Positions 25,105-40,604 are shown, counted from the first letter of the stretch. The stretch is 64,000 nt of DNA from Homarus americanus (GCF_018991925.1 NW_024755027.1:153886-217885), one strand, 5' to 3'. Translations and numbers: made by a program. The notes: a model not told the origin generated them from the sequence alone.

Positions 25105-25490
25105 AATGTGTTCCTGGTGCAAACTGCAGACACTGATGTTATTGTGTTGCCGGTGCACTGTTCTGACACTGATGTTATTGTGTTGCCGGTGCACTGTGCT
25201 GACACTGATGTTATTGTGTTCCTGGTGCACTGTTCTGACACTAGTGTTATTGTGTTGCAGGTGCACTGTTTGACACTCATGTTATTGTGTTCCTGGTGCA
25301 CTGTTCTGACACTGATGTTATTGTGTTGCCGGTGCACTGTTCTGACACTGATGTTATTGTGTTACCGGTGCACTAATCTGACACTGATGTTATTGTGTTA
25401 CAGGTGCACTGTTTTGACACTCATGTTATTGTGTTGCCGATCTACTGTTCTAAAACTGATGTTATTGTGTTGCCGGTCAACTGTTATGTT
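25105..25490. repeat. 36-bp minisatellite, about 10 copies
   Basis: The unit contains CTGATGTTATTGTGTTGCCG and GTGCACTGTTCTGACA. The period of 36 is a multiple of 3, so frames give 12-residue repeats on both strands. There is no start or splice context. Confidence 0.95.
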
Positions 25491-25699
25491 CAGATGAAGA
25501 ACACAACTCACCTCTGAATAAGAATGATTTAATCATCTCCACCGCGACACACATCTGTTGTTCCTCGGCCATGACACCACCATACTGTACTTGTTAACAT
25601 CTGGTCAGGTCAATCTTGCTCTTGGCTGTTTGACAGGAAGCGAGGCAGCGCCGTCCTTTGACAGTTGAAAAAAGAATGACGATTATTCAAGTAAATTAG

Positions 25700-25782
25700 T
25701 TTTAGGTATGGTGGGAGTCGAACCTAGATCTGCAACTTAGAGATGAACCACTGCGAGCCACTACCACCAAGCAGCCTGATTG
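25700..25782 (-). mobile_element. tRNA-derived SINE head or tRNA relic
   Basis: On the minus strand a perfect RNA polymerase III B box, GGTTCGACTCC (about 25714-25724), follows an A-box-like TGGCTCGCAGTGG (about 25748-25760) at tRNA-like spacing. The putative acceptor stem pairs only partly, so it is not a functional tRNA. Confidence 0.55.
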
Positions 25783-26515
25783 TGGGTGTCTTCTTACCTA
25801 CGAAACCAAATTATTTATCAGATATAAGTCGCACTATGTTAGAGAAGTGTCATGAACAGAACCCCTAAGTTAATTGATAATCGCCACAAACGAACTAACT
25901 CAACTTAATCTAACTTGGCCATAAACTTCTTGTATTATCTGTGTTGTTGCTATTATAATGTACTCGACTATATTCCCATATTAGATTAACACAGTGAGAG
26001 CAGTGAGCATGTTACTTGAGCCTCCTGGTGCTCCTTTTCCTCACAAGGGTCAACCACTCAACAGTTCCTCGGAGGTAAAATCCATAAGCTTAAACGACTC
26101 TAAAATATTACATAAGATTTTATTTGGTTACATCAGCAGCCATGTTTGATTTATAAATATTAAACACCCAGAATATTACTCATCATACGGACATTTGGTA
26201 TTACCTTGGGTCAAAATTTCGTGAAAATAAAATATCACAAACGAATTTAACGTAAATATCGGGAGGTTTTTATTATATAAGTTATAACAATTCCAGAGTT
26301 GAGAATTTACGTGTGGTGTAGTTCTTGGCGCTGTGTTGCCTTACCAAGAATTTTATGTCGACACATTTTCCCTGAACTATGATTTTTTCCCTACCTTGTG
26401 AGACAGCTGGTGGCGCCATCGATTCTTGTCCACCATCTGTCACACTGAGAGGCGCTGATTCCTTTCCTCGCCAGGCCGGAGACCTTAACCCAGCTGCACC
26501 TGCTGTTCCTCCCAC
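25783..26515. other. Unique DNA, no gene recognised
   Basis: AT-rich on the left. The last 120 bp are more GC-rich and adjoin the next minisatellite. Confidence 0.45.
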
Positions 26516-27160
26516 GTGTATGTGAATCTGCTGCACCACTCACACCTGCTGCACCACTCACACCTGCTGCACCACTCACCCTTGCTGCACCACTCACCCT
26601 TGCTGCACTACTCACACCTGCTGCACCACTCACCCTTGCTGCACCACTCACCCTTGCTGCACCACCTCACCCTTGCTGCACCACTCACCCTTGCTGCACC
26701 ACTCCTGCTGCACCACTCACCCTGCTGCACCACCTCACCCTGCACCACCTGCTGCCACCTGCTGCACCACTCACACCTGCTGCACCACTCCTTGCTGCAC
26801 CACTCCATACTTGCTGCACCCACTCACCCTTGCTGCACCACTCACCCTGCACCACTCACCTTGCTGCACCACTCACCCCTTGCTGCACCACTCACCCTTG
26901 CTGCACCACTCACCCTTGCTGGCTGCACCACTCACCCTTGCTGCACCACTCACCTGCTGCCTACTCACACCTGCTGCACTCTGCTGCTACCCACCTGCTG
27001 CACCACTCACCCTTGCTGCACCACTCACCCTGCTGCACACTCACACCTGCTGCACTACTCACACCTGCTGCACTACTCACACGTGCTGCGCTACTCACAC
27101 CTGCTGCACCACTCACACCTGCTGCACCACTCACACCTGCTGCACCACTCAAACTTTCCG
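26516..27160. repeat. 18-bp minisatellite, ragged
   Basis: Unit CTTGCTGCACCACTCACC and the variant ending in ACAC, about 34 copies. The centre (26700-27060) has many one- to four-base indels that break the period. The 275- and 245-codon frames across it are His/Cys/Leu/Pro repeats, not genes. Confidence 0.95.
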
Positions 27161-27785
27161 CTCCATTCACACCATCGTCCTCACTCCATGGGTGCTGCCT
27201 CCATGCGGCCGGGATCTTTTAGACCACGGAGGCAACTGCTGGGGCCGGTCTGTCAGCCACCCCCCCCCCTTCCCCCATGTCCTCGCCACCAACAATACGG
27301 TGCAAAGATTGACGCTCAATCCACAGCTGATATACATAAGTGACAATTTCAACACAAATGAATGGAAACAAGAGTTAGACAGTGACAAGCCGATGTCCCT
27401 CGGTCAGTAGACAAAGTCCACTCAGACCTGACAACCCACCACCCACCACCACAACAACACCAAATTTGAAACCAATTCTCGCAGTTACACCAATTGAGAT
27501 ATAAGGAATTTCAAGTACACCGGGTGAGAAACGAGGGCTCCCAACTCCACCAGGTGAGAAATGAAAATTCCTAACATCAGATGAGAAACAAGAACCCTCT
27601 CCTACACTGTGTCAGCTGAGAGATCTAGACTACCAGGACTGTGTGATGGGAGTGTATACAAGGAAGATTTTGACCAACCAGAGACCAGGACTGCACTTTG
27701 TTGTGAAACCTTCTGTACCATGGGAAGGCGCCACTATCAACTCCCCAGACAGTTTACAAGACCGGCTGCCTTGAGACCACATCAA
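27161..27785. other. Unique DNA with loose repeats
   Basis: CCAGGTGAGAAAC-type words recur loosely at 27480-27620. No gene is recognised. Confidence 0.4.
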
Positions 27786-27789
27786 TAGT

Positions 27790-27947
27790 TAAATTGTATG
27801 CTCATTCCATGTTACTTCTGTTTTTGTAATGAAAGGTTTTGTTTATCAAGTGACCCACTGCCAATTTCTCCGTATGTAACTTTATCACCTCTGTTTATTG
27901 TATATTTTCCGCCTTTTTGGTTGCCATGTTCTATCAATAAACCGTTA

Positions 27948-28029
<82 letters not shown>

Positions 28030-28036
28030 TTATTAT
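27790..28036 (+). mobile_element. LINE 3' end with (ATT)n tail
   Basis: About 160 bp of 3' UTR similar to 16440-16605, ending TATCAATAAACCGTTAATT, precede a run of about 28 ATT triplets with one AGT interruption. No coding part remains. Confidence 0.8.
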
Positions 28037-28077
28037 ACCACTCATACCTCCTGCATTCACTCACTAAATCTCATTCA

Positions 28078-28180
28078 TCACTCACCCACCCACTCACTCA
28101 CCCACTCACTCACCCACTCACTCACTCACTCACTCACTCACTGACTCACTGACTCACTCACTCACTCACTCACTGACTCA
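28078..28180. repeat. (CACT)n tetranucleotide tract
   Basis: CACTCACT with CACC and GACT variants, adjoining the LINE tail region. Confidence 0.93.
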
Positions 28181-28469
28181 CACAGGAATCATTGAGGTGA
28201 TTAATATAGAAACTAATACACATAATCTGGGCCACCGGGAGATGACATCAGTGTCCAGGGAAATTTGTTTCTCATAATAACACAGTCGATATAGTCCTGT
28301 GATCCTTAGGAGGTGAGCCTTGAGCGAGGACTACCACCGCTGTGTGACTCGCCCTCCAGGTACTGATGAAGTAATACCATTGTTAAAGGGGAAGGAAATA
28401 TCTATGGCTGGCTTTCTCAAGTCTTTCTCGTTGGGTCATACTTGGTCATAGCTACGTAGTTTGTCAAGT

Positions 28470-28570
28470 CAGATTAGGTTAAGTTCTGTTAGGTTAGGTT
28501 AGGTTCTGTTGGGTTAGGTTCTGTTGGGTTAGGTTAGGTTGGGTTAGGTTATTTTAGGGTAGATGAGGCT
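28470..28570. repeat. TTAGG-rich patch
   Basis: GGTTAGGTTAGGTT and GGTTCTGTT words are interleaved, including short perfect TTAGG runs. Confidence 0.75.
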
Positions 28571-29284
<714 letters not shown>

Positions 29285-29523
29285 CTGTAACCTCATCATT
29301 AAGCTCGAGTCATTGTTCAGATAATGTCGAAGGCAACACAAAAATTACCGCATAAAGAACCAAATCTTAGAACAGTTGAGGTTGAGAAGGAATACGTTCA
29401 GCCACACCACCAGACCGGGGGTGTTAGTGGCCGGGGCACATCTACCATAAATAACTGGTGAATCACCCTCGTTATGGCTATATATATTCTTAATGTACCC
29501 AAGAGCGCTACTGTCCTACTGTG

Positions 29524-29524
<1 letters not shown>

Positions 29525-29585
<61 letters not shown>
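29525..29585. repeat. (GT)n microsatellite
   Basis: A pure GT run of about 58 bp. Confidence 0.97.
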
Positions 29586-29588
<3 letters not shown>

Positions 29589-29615
29589 ATTGTATACTAA
29601 TGTGTTCATCAATGG

Positions 29616-29895
29616 TAATGTCAGTCACCATGATGGGATAGTGTCAGTCACCATGATGGGGTAGTGTAAGTTACCATGATGGGATAGTGTCAGTCACCAT
29701 GATGGGGCAGTGTTAGTCACCATGTTGTGGTAGTGTCATCTGGGGTAGTGTCAGCTGGGGCAGTGTCAGCCACCTTGTGTGTTGGCGGGTAGTGTCAGCC
29801 ACCGTGTGTGTTGGCGGGTAGTGTCAGCCACCTTGAGTGTTGGCGGGGTAGTGTTAGCTACCTAGTGTGTTGGCGGGGTAGTGTCAGCCACTGGA
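29616..29895. repeat. 23-28 bp minisatellite
   Basis: GTGTCAGTCACCATGATGGG units grade into GTGTCAGCCACC-TGTGTGTTGGCGGG units, about 11 copies. The unit drifts in length and sequence along the array. Confidence 0.9.
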
Positions 29896-29950
29896 CGGAC
29901 GTCAGCTTGTCGTCCGGATATTACAGCATTACCCCTGACGAGACCCCTAT

Positions 29951-29951
<1 letters not shown>

Positions 29952-30018
<67 letters not shown>
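29952..30018. repeat. (CT)n microsatellite
   Basis: A pure CT run of about 64 bp followed by four GTCT units. Confidence 0.97.
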
Positions 30019-31744
<1,726 letters not shown>

Positions 31745-31911
31745 TACGCTAAATAGGGATAGTCGGCAGTTAAGCTCATAAAGTAAATAAAGCTTTTGCC
31801 AAAGAGGAATACTTCCTCCGTTCATTGGTACAACCTAATGGAAATGAATTTGTATATGTTAAGTTCACATTTACTTCGTTTAAGACGTTTACCATCATAA
31901 TATATCCCAAT

Positions 31912-32005
31912 TAAGGTTAGGTTAGGGTAGTTTAGGTTTGGTTAAGTTAGGTTAGATTAGGTCAAGTTAAGTTAGGTTAGGTTAAGTTAGGTTAGGTTAG
32001 GTTTT
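31912..32005. repeat. TTAGG-rich patch
   Basis: GTTAGGTTAGGTTAGG words with TTAAG and TTAGA variants. Confidence 0.75.
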
Positions 32006-32214
32006 CTATGAGGGAGTGGGAGGTAGATGATACCGAATCGTGATAAAAGAAGAAACGATGGAATAACTACAAGACACAAGAGGAAAACAAAAAGTAAATA
32101 GTGATAAAAGTTACTTAGTGAGAAAGTTGATAAGAAGAGAGAGTCAAAGGATGAGAAGTTGATGTTGGAGGGAGTTAAGAATTACTGATATGGGGAGAGG
32201 TTTTGTAGTAAGGA

Positions 32215-32615
32215 GATAAGGAAATGAAGGAAGAAAGAAAGAAAGAAGGAATGAAGGAAAGAGCGAAACAAAGAATGAAAGAAAGAAGATAGAAGGAAAT
32301 GGAGGAAGAAATAAAGGAAAGAACGAAGGAAGGAAGGAATTGAAGCAAAAGGGATAGAAAGCAGGAAAAAAGGAAGAAAGAAATGAAGGAAAAATGAAGG
32401 AAAGAAGGAAGGGAACAGAAAAGAAGGAAAGAGAGTAGGGAAATAAAAAAGGAAGAATGGGGATAGAAGAAAGAAAGAAATAAAGAAATAAAGAAAGGAA
32501 AGAAGGGAGAAAGAAAGGAAGGAAGAAAAAGAAAAAAGAATAAGGAAACGAAGGAAGGAAGGGAGAAAGAAAGAAAAAAATAAGGAAAGGAAGGAAGGAA
32601 GAAAGAAAAGAATGC
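32215..32615. repeat. GAAA/GGAA purine tract
   Basis: GAAAGAAGGAAGGA words for 400 bp. The 163-codon Phe/Leu/Ser-rich frame on the minus strand follows from this composition. Confidence 0.9.
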
Positions 32616-32737
32616 ACGTTGAGTTTGGAAGACAAGCGTCAGAGCTCAGATAAAAACTTCAGGAAGACAAGGTTGTAGTTTGCATGTGAGGCGGCGGAGT
32701 ATGTTGAGTGACACCGCCTTGTTTTCACTCTCGCGTG

Positions 32738-33425
32738 GTGGAGTGAAGCAGGAGTGTGTGGTGGTGGAGTGAAGCAGGAGTGTGTGGTGGTGGAGTGAAG
32801 CAGGAGTGTGTGGTGGTGGAGTGAAGCAGGAGTGTGTGGTGGTGGAGTGAAGCAGGAGTGTGTGGTGGTGGAGTGAAGCAGGAGTGTGTGGTGGTGGAGT
32901 GATAGCTATGGTGTGTGGTAGTGATGGGGCTAAGGGTGTCTGTGGTGGTGGGGCACAGGTGTGGTGGTGAGTGAACAGGTGTTTGTGGTGATGAGTGAAG
33001 CAGGTGTGTGTGAGTGAAGCAGGTGTCTAGCAGGTGGAGGAAGCTATATGTGTGTGGTGATGGCTGAGGAGTGTGGTGAGCATGAGCAGGTGATATTATG
33101 AGTGGTGGTGATAGCTATGAGTGTGTGGTGGTGATAGCTATGATGTGGTGGTGATACAGGTGTGTGGGTGATATTATGAGGTGTGGTGGTGATAATATGT
33201 GCAGTGATGGGCTATAAGTGTTTGTGGTGGTGATGAACAGGTGTGTGTGGTGTGGAGTGAAGAGGATGGTGGTGATAGCTATGAGGTGGTGGTGATAGCT
33301 GAGGAGGTGTGGTGGTGGGGTGAAGCTATAAGGTGGTGGTGATGAAGCAGGTGTTTGTAGGAGGAGTATTGAGGAGTGTGTGGTGGAGTGGGAGTGAGCG
33401 TTTGTTTGGTGTTGGTGGTCTCCTT
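32738..33425. repeat. 26-bp minisatellite decaying into GTGGTG-rich repeat
   Basis: Six clean copies (GTGGTGGAGTGAAGCAGGAG plus TGTGTG) span 32740-32900. They are followed by about 500 bp of ragged related words (GTGATAGCTATGAG, GAAGCAGGTG) with irregular spacing. Confidence 0.9.
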
Positions 33426-33717
33426 CAGAAGGAGAAGGGGAAGGGCTGGGAGGTGGGGGCTGGGAAGGGCTGAGGTGGGGAAGGGCTGGGAGGTGGGGGA
33501 AGGGCTGGGAGGTGGGGAAGGGCTGAGGAAGGGCTGAGGTGGGAAGGGTTGGGAGGTGAAGGGCTGAGGTGGGAAGGGGTCAGAGGTGAAGGAGCTGGGA
33601 GGTGGGGAAGGGGCTGGAGGTGGGGGAAGGAGCTGGGAGGTGGGGAAGGGCTGGGAAGGGAATGAAGAAGGGGGAGGGGAGGAAGGGAAGAGAGAGAGAG
33701 AGAGGTGGGAAGGAGGA
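33426..33717. repeat. 16-18 bp G-rich minisatellite
   Basis: GGGAAGGGCTGGGAGGTGG units in about 15 irregular copies. Confidence 0.9.
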
Positions 33718-33785
33718 GGTTAGGTCAGGTCAAATTAGGTTAGGTTAGTTTAGGTGAGGTTTGGTCAAGTCAGGTCAGGTTAAGA
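33718..33785. repeat. TTAGG-rich patch
   Basis: GGTTAGGTCAGGTCAAATTAGG-type words, degenerate. Confidence 0.65.
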
Positions 33786-34015
33786 TATTCTAATCCTGGA
33801 AAATTAAGATCGTTAAAACCTTAATCCTGGACTCGATTATATTTCTTTCTTCTTCCTTCACCGATTATTTCCTTCACTATTGTACTTTCTTCTATCTCCT
33901 CGTTGTATCTACTATATTAATCTTATTGGAAGAGGATGATAACGAACGAGGTGCATGAAATAATATGATAAATGGTGTAAAAGGGAAGGGTGTAAAATTA
34001 TGAGGTGGTGGTTGG

Positions 34016-34120
<105 letters not shown>

Positions 34121-34340
34121 GAGTAGGGCGACACAGCGAGGGATGAGTGTGTGAAGGAGATGTTAAAGTGTGTGTAAGGGAGATATTAGAGTGTGTTATG
34201 GAGCTATCGGGGTGTGTGGAGATGTTAGAGTGCATGAGGGAGATATCAGAGTGTGTTTGAGTGAGTGTGTTTGATGCTGTACAAAAGTGAGAAACCAGGG
34301 AGGACTCTGTCAATACGCCACACCACTTAGAATATGAAAC

Positions 34341-34341
34341 G

Positions 34342-34395
<54 letters not shown>
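34341..34395. repeat. (GT)n microsatellite
   Basis: A pure GT run of about 52 bp. Confidence 0.97.
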
Positions 34396-34397
<2 letters not shown>

Positions 34398-35085
34398 GTA
34401 TTTCACAAGTATCCTGAATGTTATTGAATGTTTGGAATGTGTATTATGAATGTTGTGTGTCATGTATTAGTCAAGGAAGTACCGTGCGTCGAGGCTAACA
34501 TGATGTGACGGAAATATTAAGTCCTCATAATGTATAATTGTCTTTGTTATGTTAGTGTAGTGTACTTGGTCCTAATTTGGAGCAGCGGTGTGGAGAATAG
34601 CGTTACCTGTCCGTGTATTCCTCCATAATAACGCCACACTCCACCAATACTACCCCAACACTCAGTCTCACTCCAGCCTTCACCCCATTCTCAGTCTCCC
34701 CTTCACCTCAGTCATCCACTACACCTACTCTTCTTACATCCCCTTCTCCTTTCTGCCCCTCTTATGTTCCATCTCTCTTTCATTCTGCCCTCTCTTTCTC
34801 ACCTGCAACCCTCCCATTTGACCACGTTAGTTAGTTAGTTCAACTCCTGTTCTTCCTGACCAGACTGAAATTGTTTTACCCCACATAAGAAAGTTCCTGA
34901 TTCTATTTCGGGTATTTCCCTGTAACGCTGTGTATGTTCCTTATCTTCACTTATACTGTCACTCATTCTTTCAGCCTCTCCTTTTGTATTCACTAATTCC
35001 TATTGATATCCTGAATACAGAAACCAGCCACTATGATTCACACACAGTAACTCCTCCTAGTTCCATTATTGACTGTTATTTTATT

Positions 35086-35190
35086 ATTTCCGTTCTATTA
35101 TAGTCCAGTGTCCGTTCTATTATAGTCCAGTGTCCGTTCTACTATAATCCAGTGTCCGTTCTATTATACTGTAGTCCAGTGTCCTTTCTT
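35086..35190. repeat. 22-bp minisatellite, about 4 copies
   Basis: The unit contains GTCCGTTCTATTATAGTCCA. Later copies degenerate. Confidence 0.9.
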
Positions 35191-37194
35191 TCTTCTCCAG
35201 TGTTCGTTCTTTCTCCCTCTTTGTCCGTTCTATCCTCCTTATTCAGTGTTGTTGTGAAGCTTAAAATATCGGAATCAACTCCTGTGTCCAGTGTAAGGCG
35301 GGGACCTACAGTACAGTATAGCACAAGTCGAAGCTCCGACCCAGTGAACCACCGCTTAATGGAACTTGGAGACCACAGTGGTTTATACGCCAGTTTGACT
35401 CACTACCTCATTGACGACCATTGCCGTGTTTTCGTATTTTCCACCAGAGGGAAGTGAAAATGGTTCATGTGACGAGAAGCTGCTTAGTGACACCACCAGC
35501 TGCCCATAAATACAACCGAGGACAGCCCTATCGGGACAGACAGCCCTCAGAAGCCTATGAGACAGTCCAAGACCTCTGACAGCCGCTAGCCTCGACCACC
35601 CGACACCAATGCTCTATTCGTTGTCTTTCCCCGGACCAGTTCCTGTCTATCGAACCATGGTGTCCGTCATACACTTTTGCTGCGTCCTACAATTATTCGG
35701 AAAATCACCAGAACCTTAGATTTTTTTCTTTCAGTGTGATGAAACATTAAGGATTACTGCATCAGGAAATATTTTACCTTCGTGTTTTATATTTCTCTTA
35801 AACCTTATGTTAGTTATAAGGGCCAAGGGGGGGGGGACTGTACTTGATGTTGTCTGTTATTATCATAGGTATGACTGAGCGTATAGCATAACAATGGTTA
35901 AAGAGTGATAAAAGAGTTTCTAAAGAGCTAAGTTACCATCGCCACAATCAAGATTGAACTTTAACATAATTTATAACATTAATTTTAAGTCTTGTGTGAT
36001 AATAGAAATTATAACTGAAACAACAAATATTAGGCCTTAGACAGTTCTTAAATGTACGAATGACACATCGGCGTCCATTCTCCTCTCTTCTCCAGGCCCT
36101 TCTATCCTCATCTATCTCCATTATAGTCTTTTGATATAGCCAGTGGTCGTTGTAACTTTATCCGCCATGATCACTCTCCACCTTCCTCACCCGTGATGAT
36201 ATAATACACCCACTTATCACTCCACCCCAACCTCTGAAGTCTGCAGTCATTTCTCTGCTTGTCCTTCTCTCTCACAATACACTCGAGGTGCTCTTACTGC
36301 CCCAGCACTCATTACTGTCCACTCCGTTGTGCGCTTTTATACGAGTCAAAGAAGGTTTTATGTCCACGCTTTTATTTCTTTAAACGTTTCATCTACAAAA
36401 TTTTCATGGCAGATGATTGATGCCGTGACCCTGTATGGCTTCACTTATATAGTTCGTCTCTCATTTTGTCATTTGTAATTTTATTGATGTTATTAAATGT
36501 TATATTTCTATTGTGGAGCTTTGTAAGGCCGGTAAAACTCACACACTCTTTCGACTTTTGCCACACACTAGCTCATCTCTGTCCTAGCCAGGCTTCTCCT
36601 CTCCTCCAGTCACTGTTGTGTCAGTGTCAGCCAGCACCGGGGACCTCCCCTATACTGTCTTCGTCTCCCCCTTGGTCATTCTCAGGGTAGCCACTGTTCT
36701 TCGAGTAACACTTCCCTCCTCCTCCTCCTCCTCCAGGTATACCGGCCGCTGTACAGTATGTAATATGGTGTTATAGTCTCTGTTACCAGTGGTTGTATCC
36801 ACACTGTCCCTGACAGGCAGTCAAGACTCTGGAACCTACTCTGACTTTCACTAATGGCTGGCAGTTTACCTGTCGGATTTCGTGTCTCCACCTGGAATAG
36901 TCATTAGTGATGTTTCTTAATACGGTCTCCTCAACTACCAGAAGTGTTATGTTATTGTATTTGGCGAAGAATGACGTCACACAACCACACAGTGTTAGTG
37001 GGTTGATAACTGAAGTGTGAACGGGAAGTGCTGTTGCTCTTATTTTTCTGCGTTTGTTTTAAGTTCAGTCAACAGACACTGACTAAAGGGCAGGTGTTGT
37101 CGACCGTAACTTACCTGTTGACCAAACTATGTCATCTTTTGACATCCGAGGCAGCTGTTGACTGAAAACTTATGACACTGTGAGGTAACGTTTG
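35191..37194. other. Unique DNA, no gene recognised
   Basis: 2 kb with short frames only (101 codons at 35152-35457 plus, 74 at 36466-36690 plus), none with a recognisable domain. A short (CTC)n lies at 36716-36734. Confidence 0.4.
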
Positions 37195-39290
37195 TGGGAG
37201 GAAGAGTTAGTGTGTTGCACCGGGAGGGAGAGTTAGTGTGTTGCACCGGGAGGGAGAGTTAGTGTGGTGCACCGGGAGGGAGAGTTAGTGTGTTGCACCG
37301 GGAGGGAGAGTTAGTGTGTTGCACGGGGACGAAGAGTTAGTGTGTTGCACCGGGTAGGAGAGTTAGTGTGTTGCACCGGGAGGGAGAGTTAGTGTGGTGC
37401 ACCGGGAGGGAGAGTTAGTGTGGTGCACCGGGAGGGAGAGTTAGTGTGTTGCACCGGGTGGGAGCTGCACCGGGAGGAGGAGTTAGTGTGGTGCACCGGA
37501 GGGATTAGACCAGGAGATTAGTGTGTTGCACGGGGACGAAGAGTTAGTGTGTTGCACCGGGAGGAGAGTTAGTGTGGTGCACCGGGAGGAAGAGTTAGTG
37601 TGGTGCACCGGGAGGGAGTTTAGTGTGTTGCACCGGGTGGGAGAGTTAGTGTGGTGCACCGGGAGGAAGAGTTAGTGTGGTGCACCGGGAGGGAGAGTTA
37701 GTGTGTTGCACGGGGACGAAGAGTTAGTGTGTTGCACCGGGTGGGAGAGTTAGTGTGGTGCACCGGGAGGGAGAGTTAGTGTGTTGCACCAGGAGGGAGA
37801 GTTAGTGTGTTGCACGGGACGAAAGAGTTTGTGTGTGCACCGGGTGGGAGAGTTAGTGTGGTGCACCGGGAGGGAGAGTTAGTGTGTTGCACCAGGAGGG
37901 AGAGTTAGTGTGTTGCACGGGACGAAGAGTTTGTGTGTGCACCGGGTGGGAGTTAGTGTGGTAGAGTTAGTGTGGTGCACCGGGGAGAAGAGTTAGTGTG
38001 TTGCACCGGGTAGGAGAATTAGTGTGTTGCACCGGGTGGGAGAGTTAGTGTGGTGCACCGGGAGGAAGAGTTGGTGTGTGTGCACCGGGAGGAGGTTAGT
38101 GTGTTGCACCGGGAGGGAGAGTTAGTGTGTTGCACGGGGACGAAGAGTTAGTGTGGTGCACCGGGAGGAAGAGTTAGTGTGTTGCACCGGGAAGAGTTAG
38201 TGTGTTGCACTGGGAGGAGAGTTAGTGTGTTGCACCGGGAGGAAGAGTTAGTGTGTTGCATCGGGTGGGAGAGTTAGTGTGGTGCACCGGGAGGAAGGGA
38301 GTGTGTTGCACTGGGAGAAGAGTGTGTTGCACCGGGTGTGTGTTGCATCGGGTGGGAGGTTAGTGTGGCACTGCACCGGGAGGAGTTAGTGTGTTGCACT
38401 GGGGAGGGAGAGTGGTGTGTTGCACCGGGAGGAAGAGTTAGTGTGTTGCATCGGGTGGGAGAGTTAGTGTGGTGCACCGGGTGGGAGAGTTAAGTGCACC
38501 GGGAGGAAGAGTTAGTTGCACTGGGAGGAGAGTTAGTGTGTTGCACTTAGTGTGTTGCACCGGGTGGGAGGTTAGTGTGGTGCACCGGGTGGGAGAGTTA
38601 GTGTGGTGCACCGGGAGGAAGAGTTAGTGTGTTGCACTGGGAGGGAGAGTTAGTGTGTTGCACCGGGAGGAAGAGTTAGTGTGTTGCATCGGGTGGGAGA
38701 GTTAGTGTGGTGCACCGGGAGGAAGAGTTAGTGTGGTGCACCGGGAGGGAGAGTTAGTGTGTTGCACCGGGAGGAAGAGTTAGTGTGTTGCACCGGGAGG
38801 AAGAGTTAGTGTGTTGCACCGGGGAGGGAGAGTTAGTGTGTTGCACCAGGAGGGAGAGTTAGTGTGGTGCACTTAGTGTGACCGGGAGGGAGAGTTAGTG
38901 TGTTGCACCGGGAGGGAGAGTTAGTGTGTTGCACCGGGAGGGAGAGTTGGTGTGGTGCACCAGGAGGAAGAGTTAGTGTGTTGCAGTTAGTGTTTGCACC
39001 GGGAGGGAAGAGTTGTGTGTTGCACCGGGAGGAAGAGTTAGTGTGTTGCACCGGGAGGGAGAGTTAGTGTGTTGCACCAGGAGGGAGAGTTAGTGTGGTG
39101 CACCGGGAGGGAAGAGTTAGTGTGGTGCACCGGGAGGAAGAGTTAGTGTGTTGCACCGGGAGGGAGAGTTAGTGTGTTGCACCGGGAGGGAGAGTTAGTG
39201 TGGTGCACCAGGAGGGAGAGTTAGTGTGTTGCACCGGGAGGGAGAGTTAGTGTGGTGCACCAGGAGGGGGAGTTAGTGTGGCGGGAGAGG
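37195..39290. repeat. 26-bp minisatellite, about 2.1 kb
   Basis: Core GTTAGTGTGTTGCACCGGGA plus GGGAGA, roughly 80 copies. Recurrent variants include GTGGTGCACC, GGGACGAAGA and GGGTGGGAGA. Some variant groups recur in blocks (for example the GGGGACGAAGA-containing group near 37320, 37530, 37710 and 38140), which hints at an older multi-unit period. Many units in 37800-38600 are truncated. Confidence 0.96.
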
Positions 39291-40604
39291 GTTGGCGCCA
39301 CATAAGTTTCCTCCCTCACCCCAGGTCTGCACCGTAAATGTGTGAGAATCCGCAGCTGTGGATAAAAGCTTATTGCAGATGTTTCAGTAATTGGGGCTCG
39401 TCCTTTTGGCCATGACAATAGAGTTATGTAATAATTTGGTGGTATTTATTTAATCCCCCCGCCGACGCTGTTGTGTGTGAGGCCAGCAGGTAGTGTGTTT
39501 GTGGCGCCTACTTTAAACAAACATTAAATGGAGTAACACGAAGGCCAAGATGCTGTTTATAGTCTTCTCTTTATAATCTCAAGACTATGAACTAAAATCT
39601 CGAAGGTAGTCGCCATTCTGGAGGTAAATTTAGTGGATGTTGACGAAGGTGTTGTCTCTATGCCTTCGCCAGTGGTCCTCCTCACACCTGCCATCATTAA
39701 GGAACTATCACGAAGAAAACCGTAAATATATATTATTTTTTCAAGTAAAACGAGTCAGCCAAACTTACCCTGACCTGAACAAAACTACTCAATGGTCGTT
39801 AATTTAAGTTTAGGTCGTATTGTCTGTTTTAAATGAAGTGAATGGTGTGAGAAATTTGTTATGGTATTTCCCTAACATTGTCCATCTTATCCTCGTGGTC
39901 GCCTCCCTCCACCACAACTTCAGGACAAGATGAAACAGCTGATTCTTGTAAACAACTCGTGACGCTCGAGCAAAAACATTGTTTTTACATTTGATTGAAT
40001 GTGAATATTACGTAATTACCCCGAAGTAGAGGTTGGGGGTGGTAAGCGGTCGAGTGAATACAGCGGTCGCCTTCTGTCACAAGGGCGCGCCTGGAGCACC
40101 CAGAATCTATTCAGCTGGTAATGGACGCCTACCTCTACAGTGAGTAAGTGAAAGTGCGCTGTCGGACACAATCCCCTTTTGTATCATAATAAAAGACTTA
40201 TTCTACAGTGTGCTGTATCCACACTACCCCTAACTGGCCATTAGGACTGAAAGACCCACTTTCACCTCCAAACAAAATTACGACAAATCGATAGAGATGT
40301 TAAAGGCCCCCAATAATACAAAAAACCCAAACACTAAGTAACTACACCGAAAGACAAAATACTACTACAGTGCAAAATTGCATTATGGTGGATTGTGACC
40401 TCCTCCTTGGCCAGTTCGTGACGAAGAAACCTAATGTTTAAATCGCTCAGCACACACACACACACCTGGGAGGACACAGTGTACATAGTGCAGTGTGTGT
40501 GAGGCCACAACTCCGTGTTATCAGCTAAGTGAACAACCAAGAACTCCAAACTTTGTTAAGGAGTGGGAATTTAAAACGGGGACCACTGACTACATTTATG
40601 GCAG
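39291..40604. other. Unique DNA, no gene recognised
   Basis: 1.3 kb without tandem repeats apart from a short (CA)n at 40451-40465. No domain is recognised in any frame. Confidence 0.45.

Noticed and set aside
26516..27410. Frames of 275 and 245 codons rich in His, Cys, Leu and Pro
   Set aside because: Products of the ragged 18-bp minisatellite. No domain or exon context.
32144..32635. 163-codon hydrophobic minus-strand frame that looks like membrane segments
   Set aside because: It follows from a purine tract on the plus strand (TTC and TCC codons). The composition is uniform with no loops or start context.
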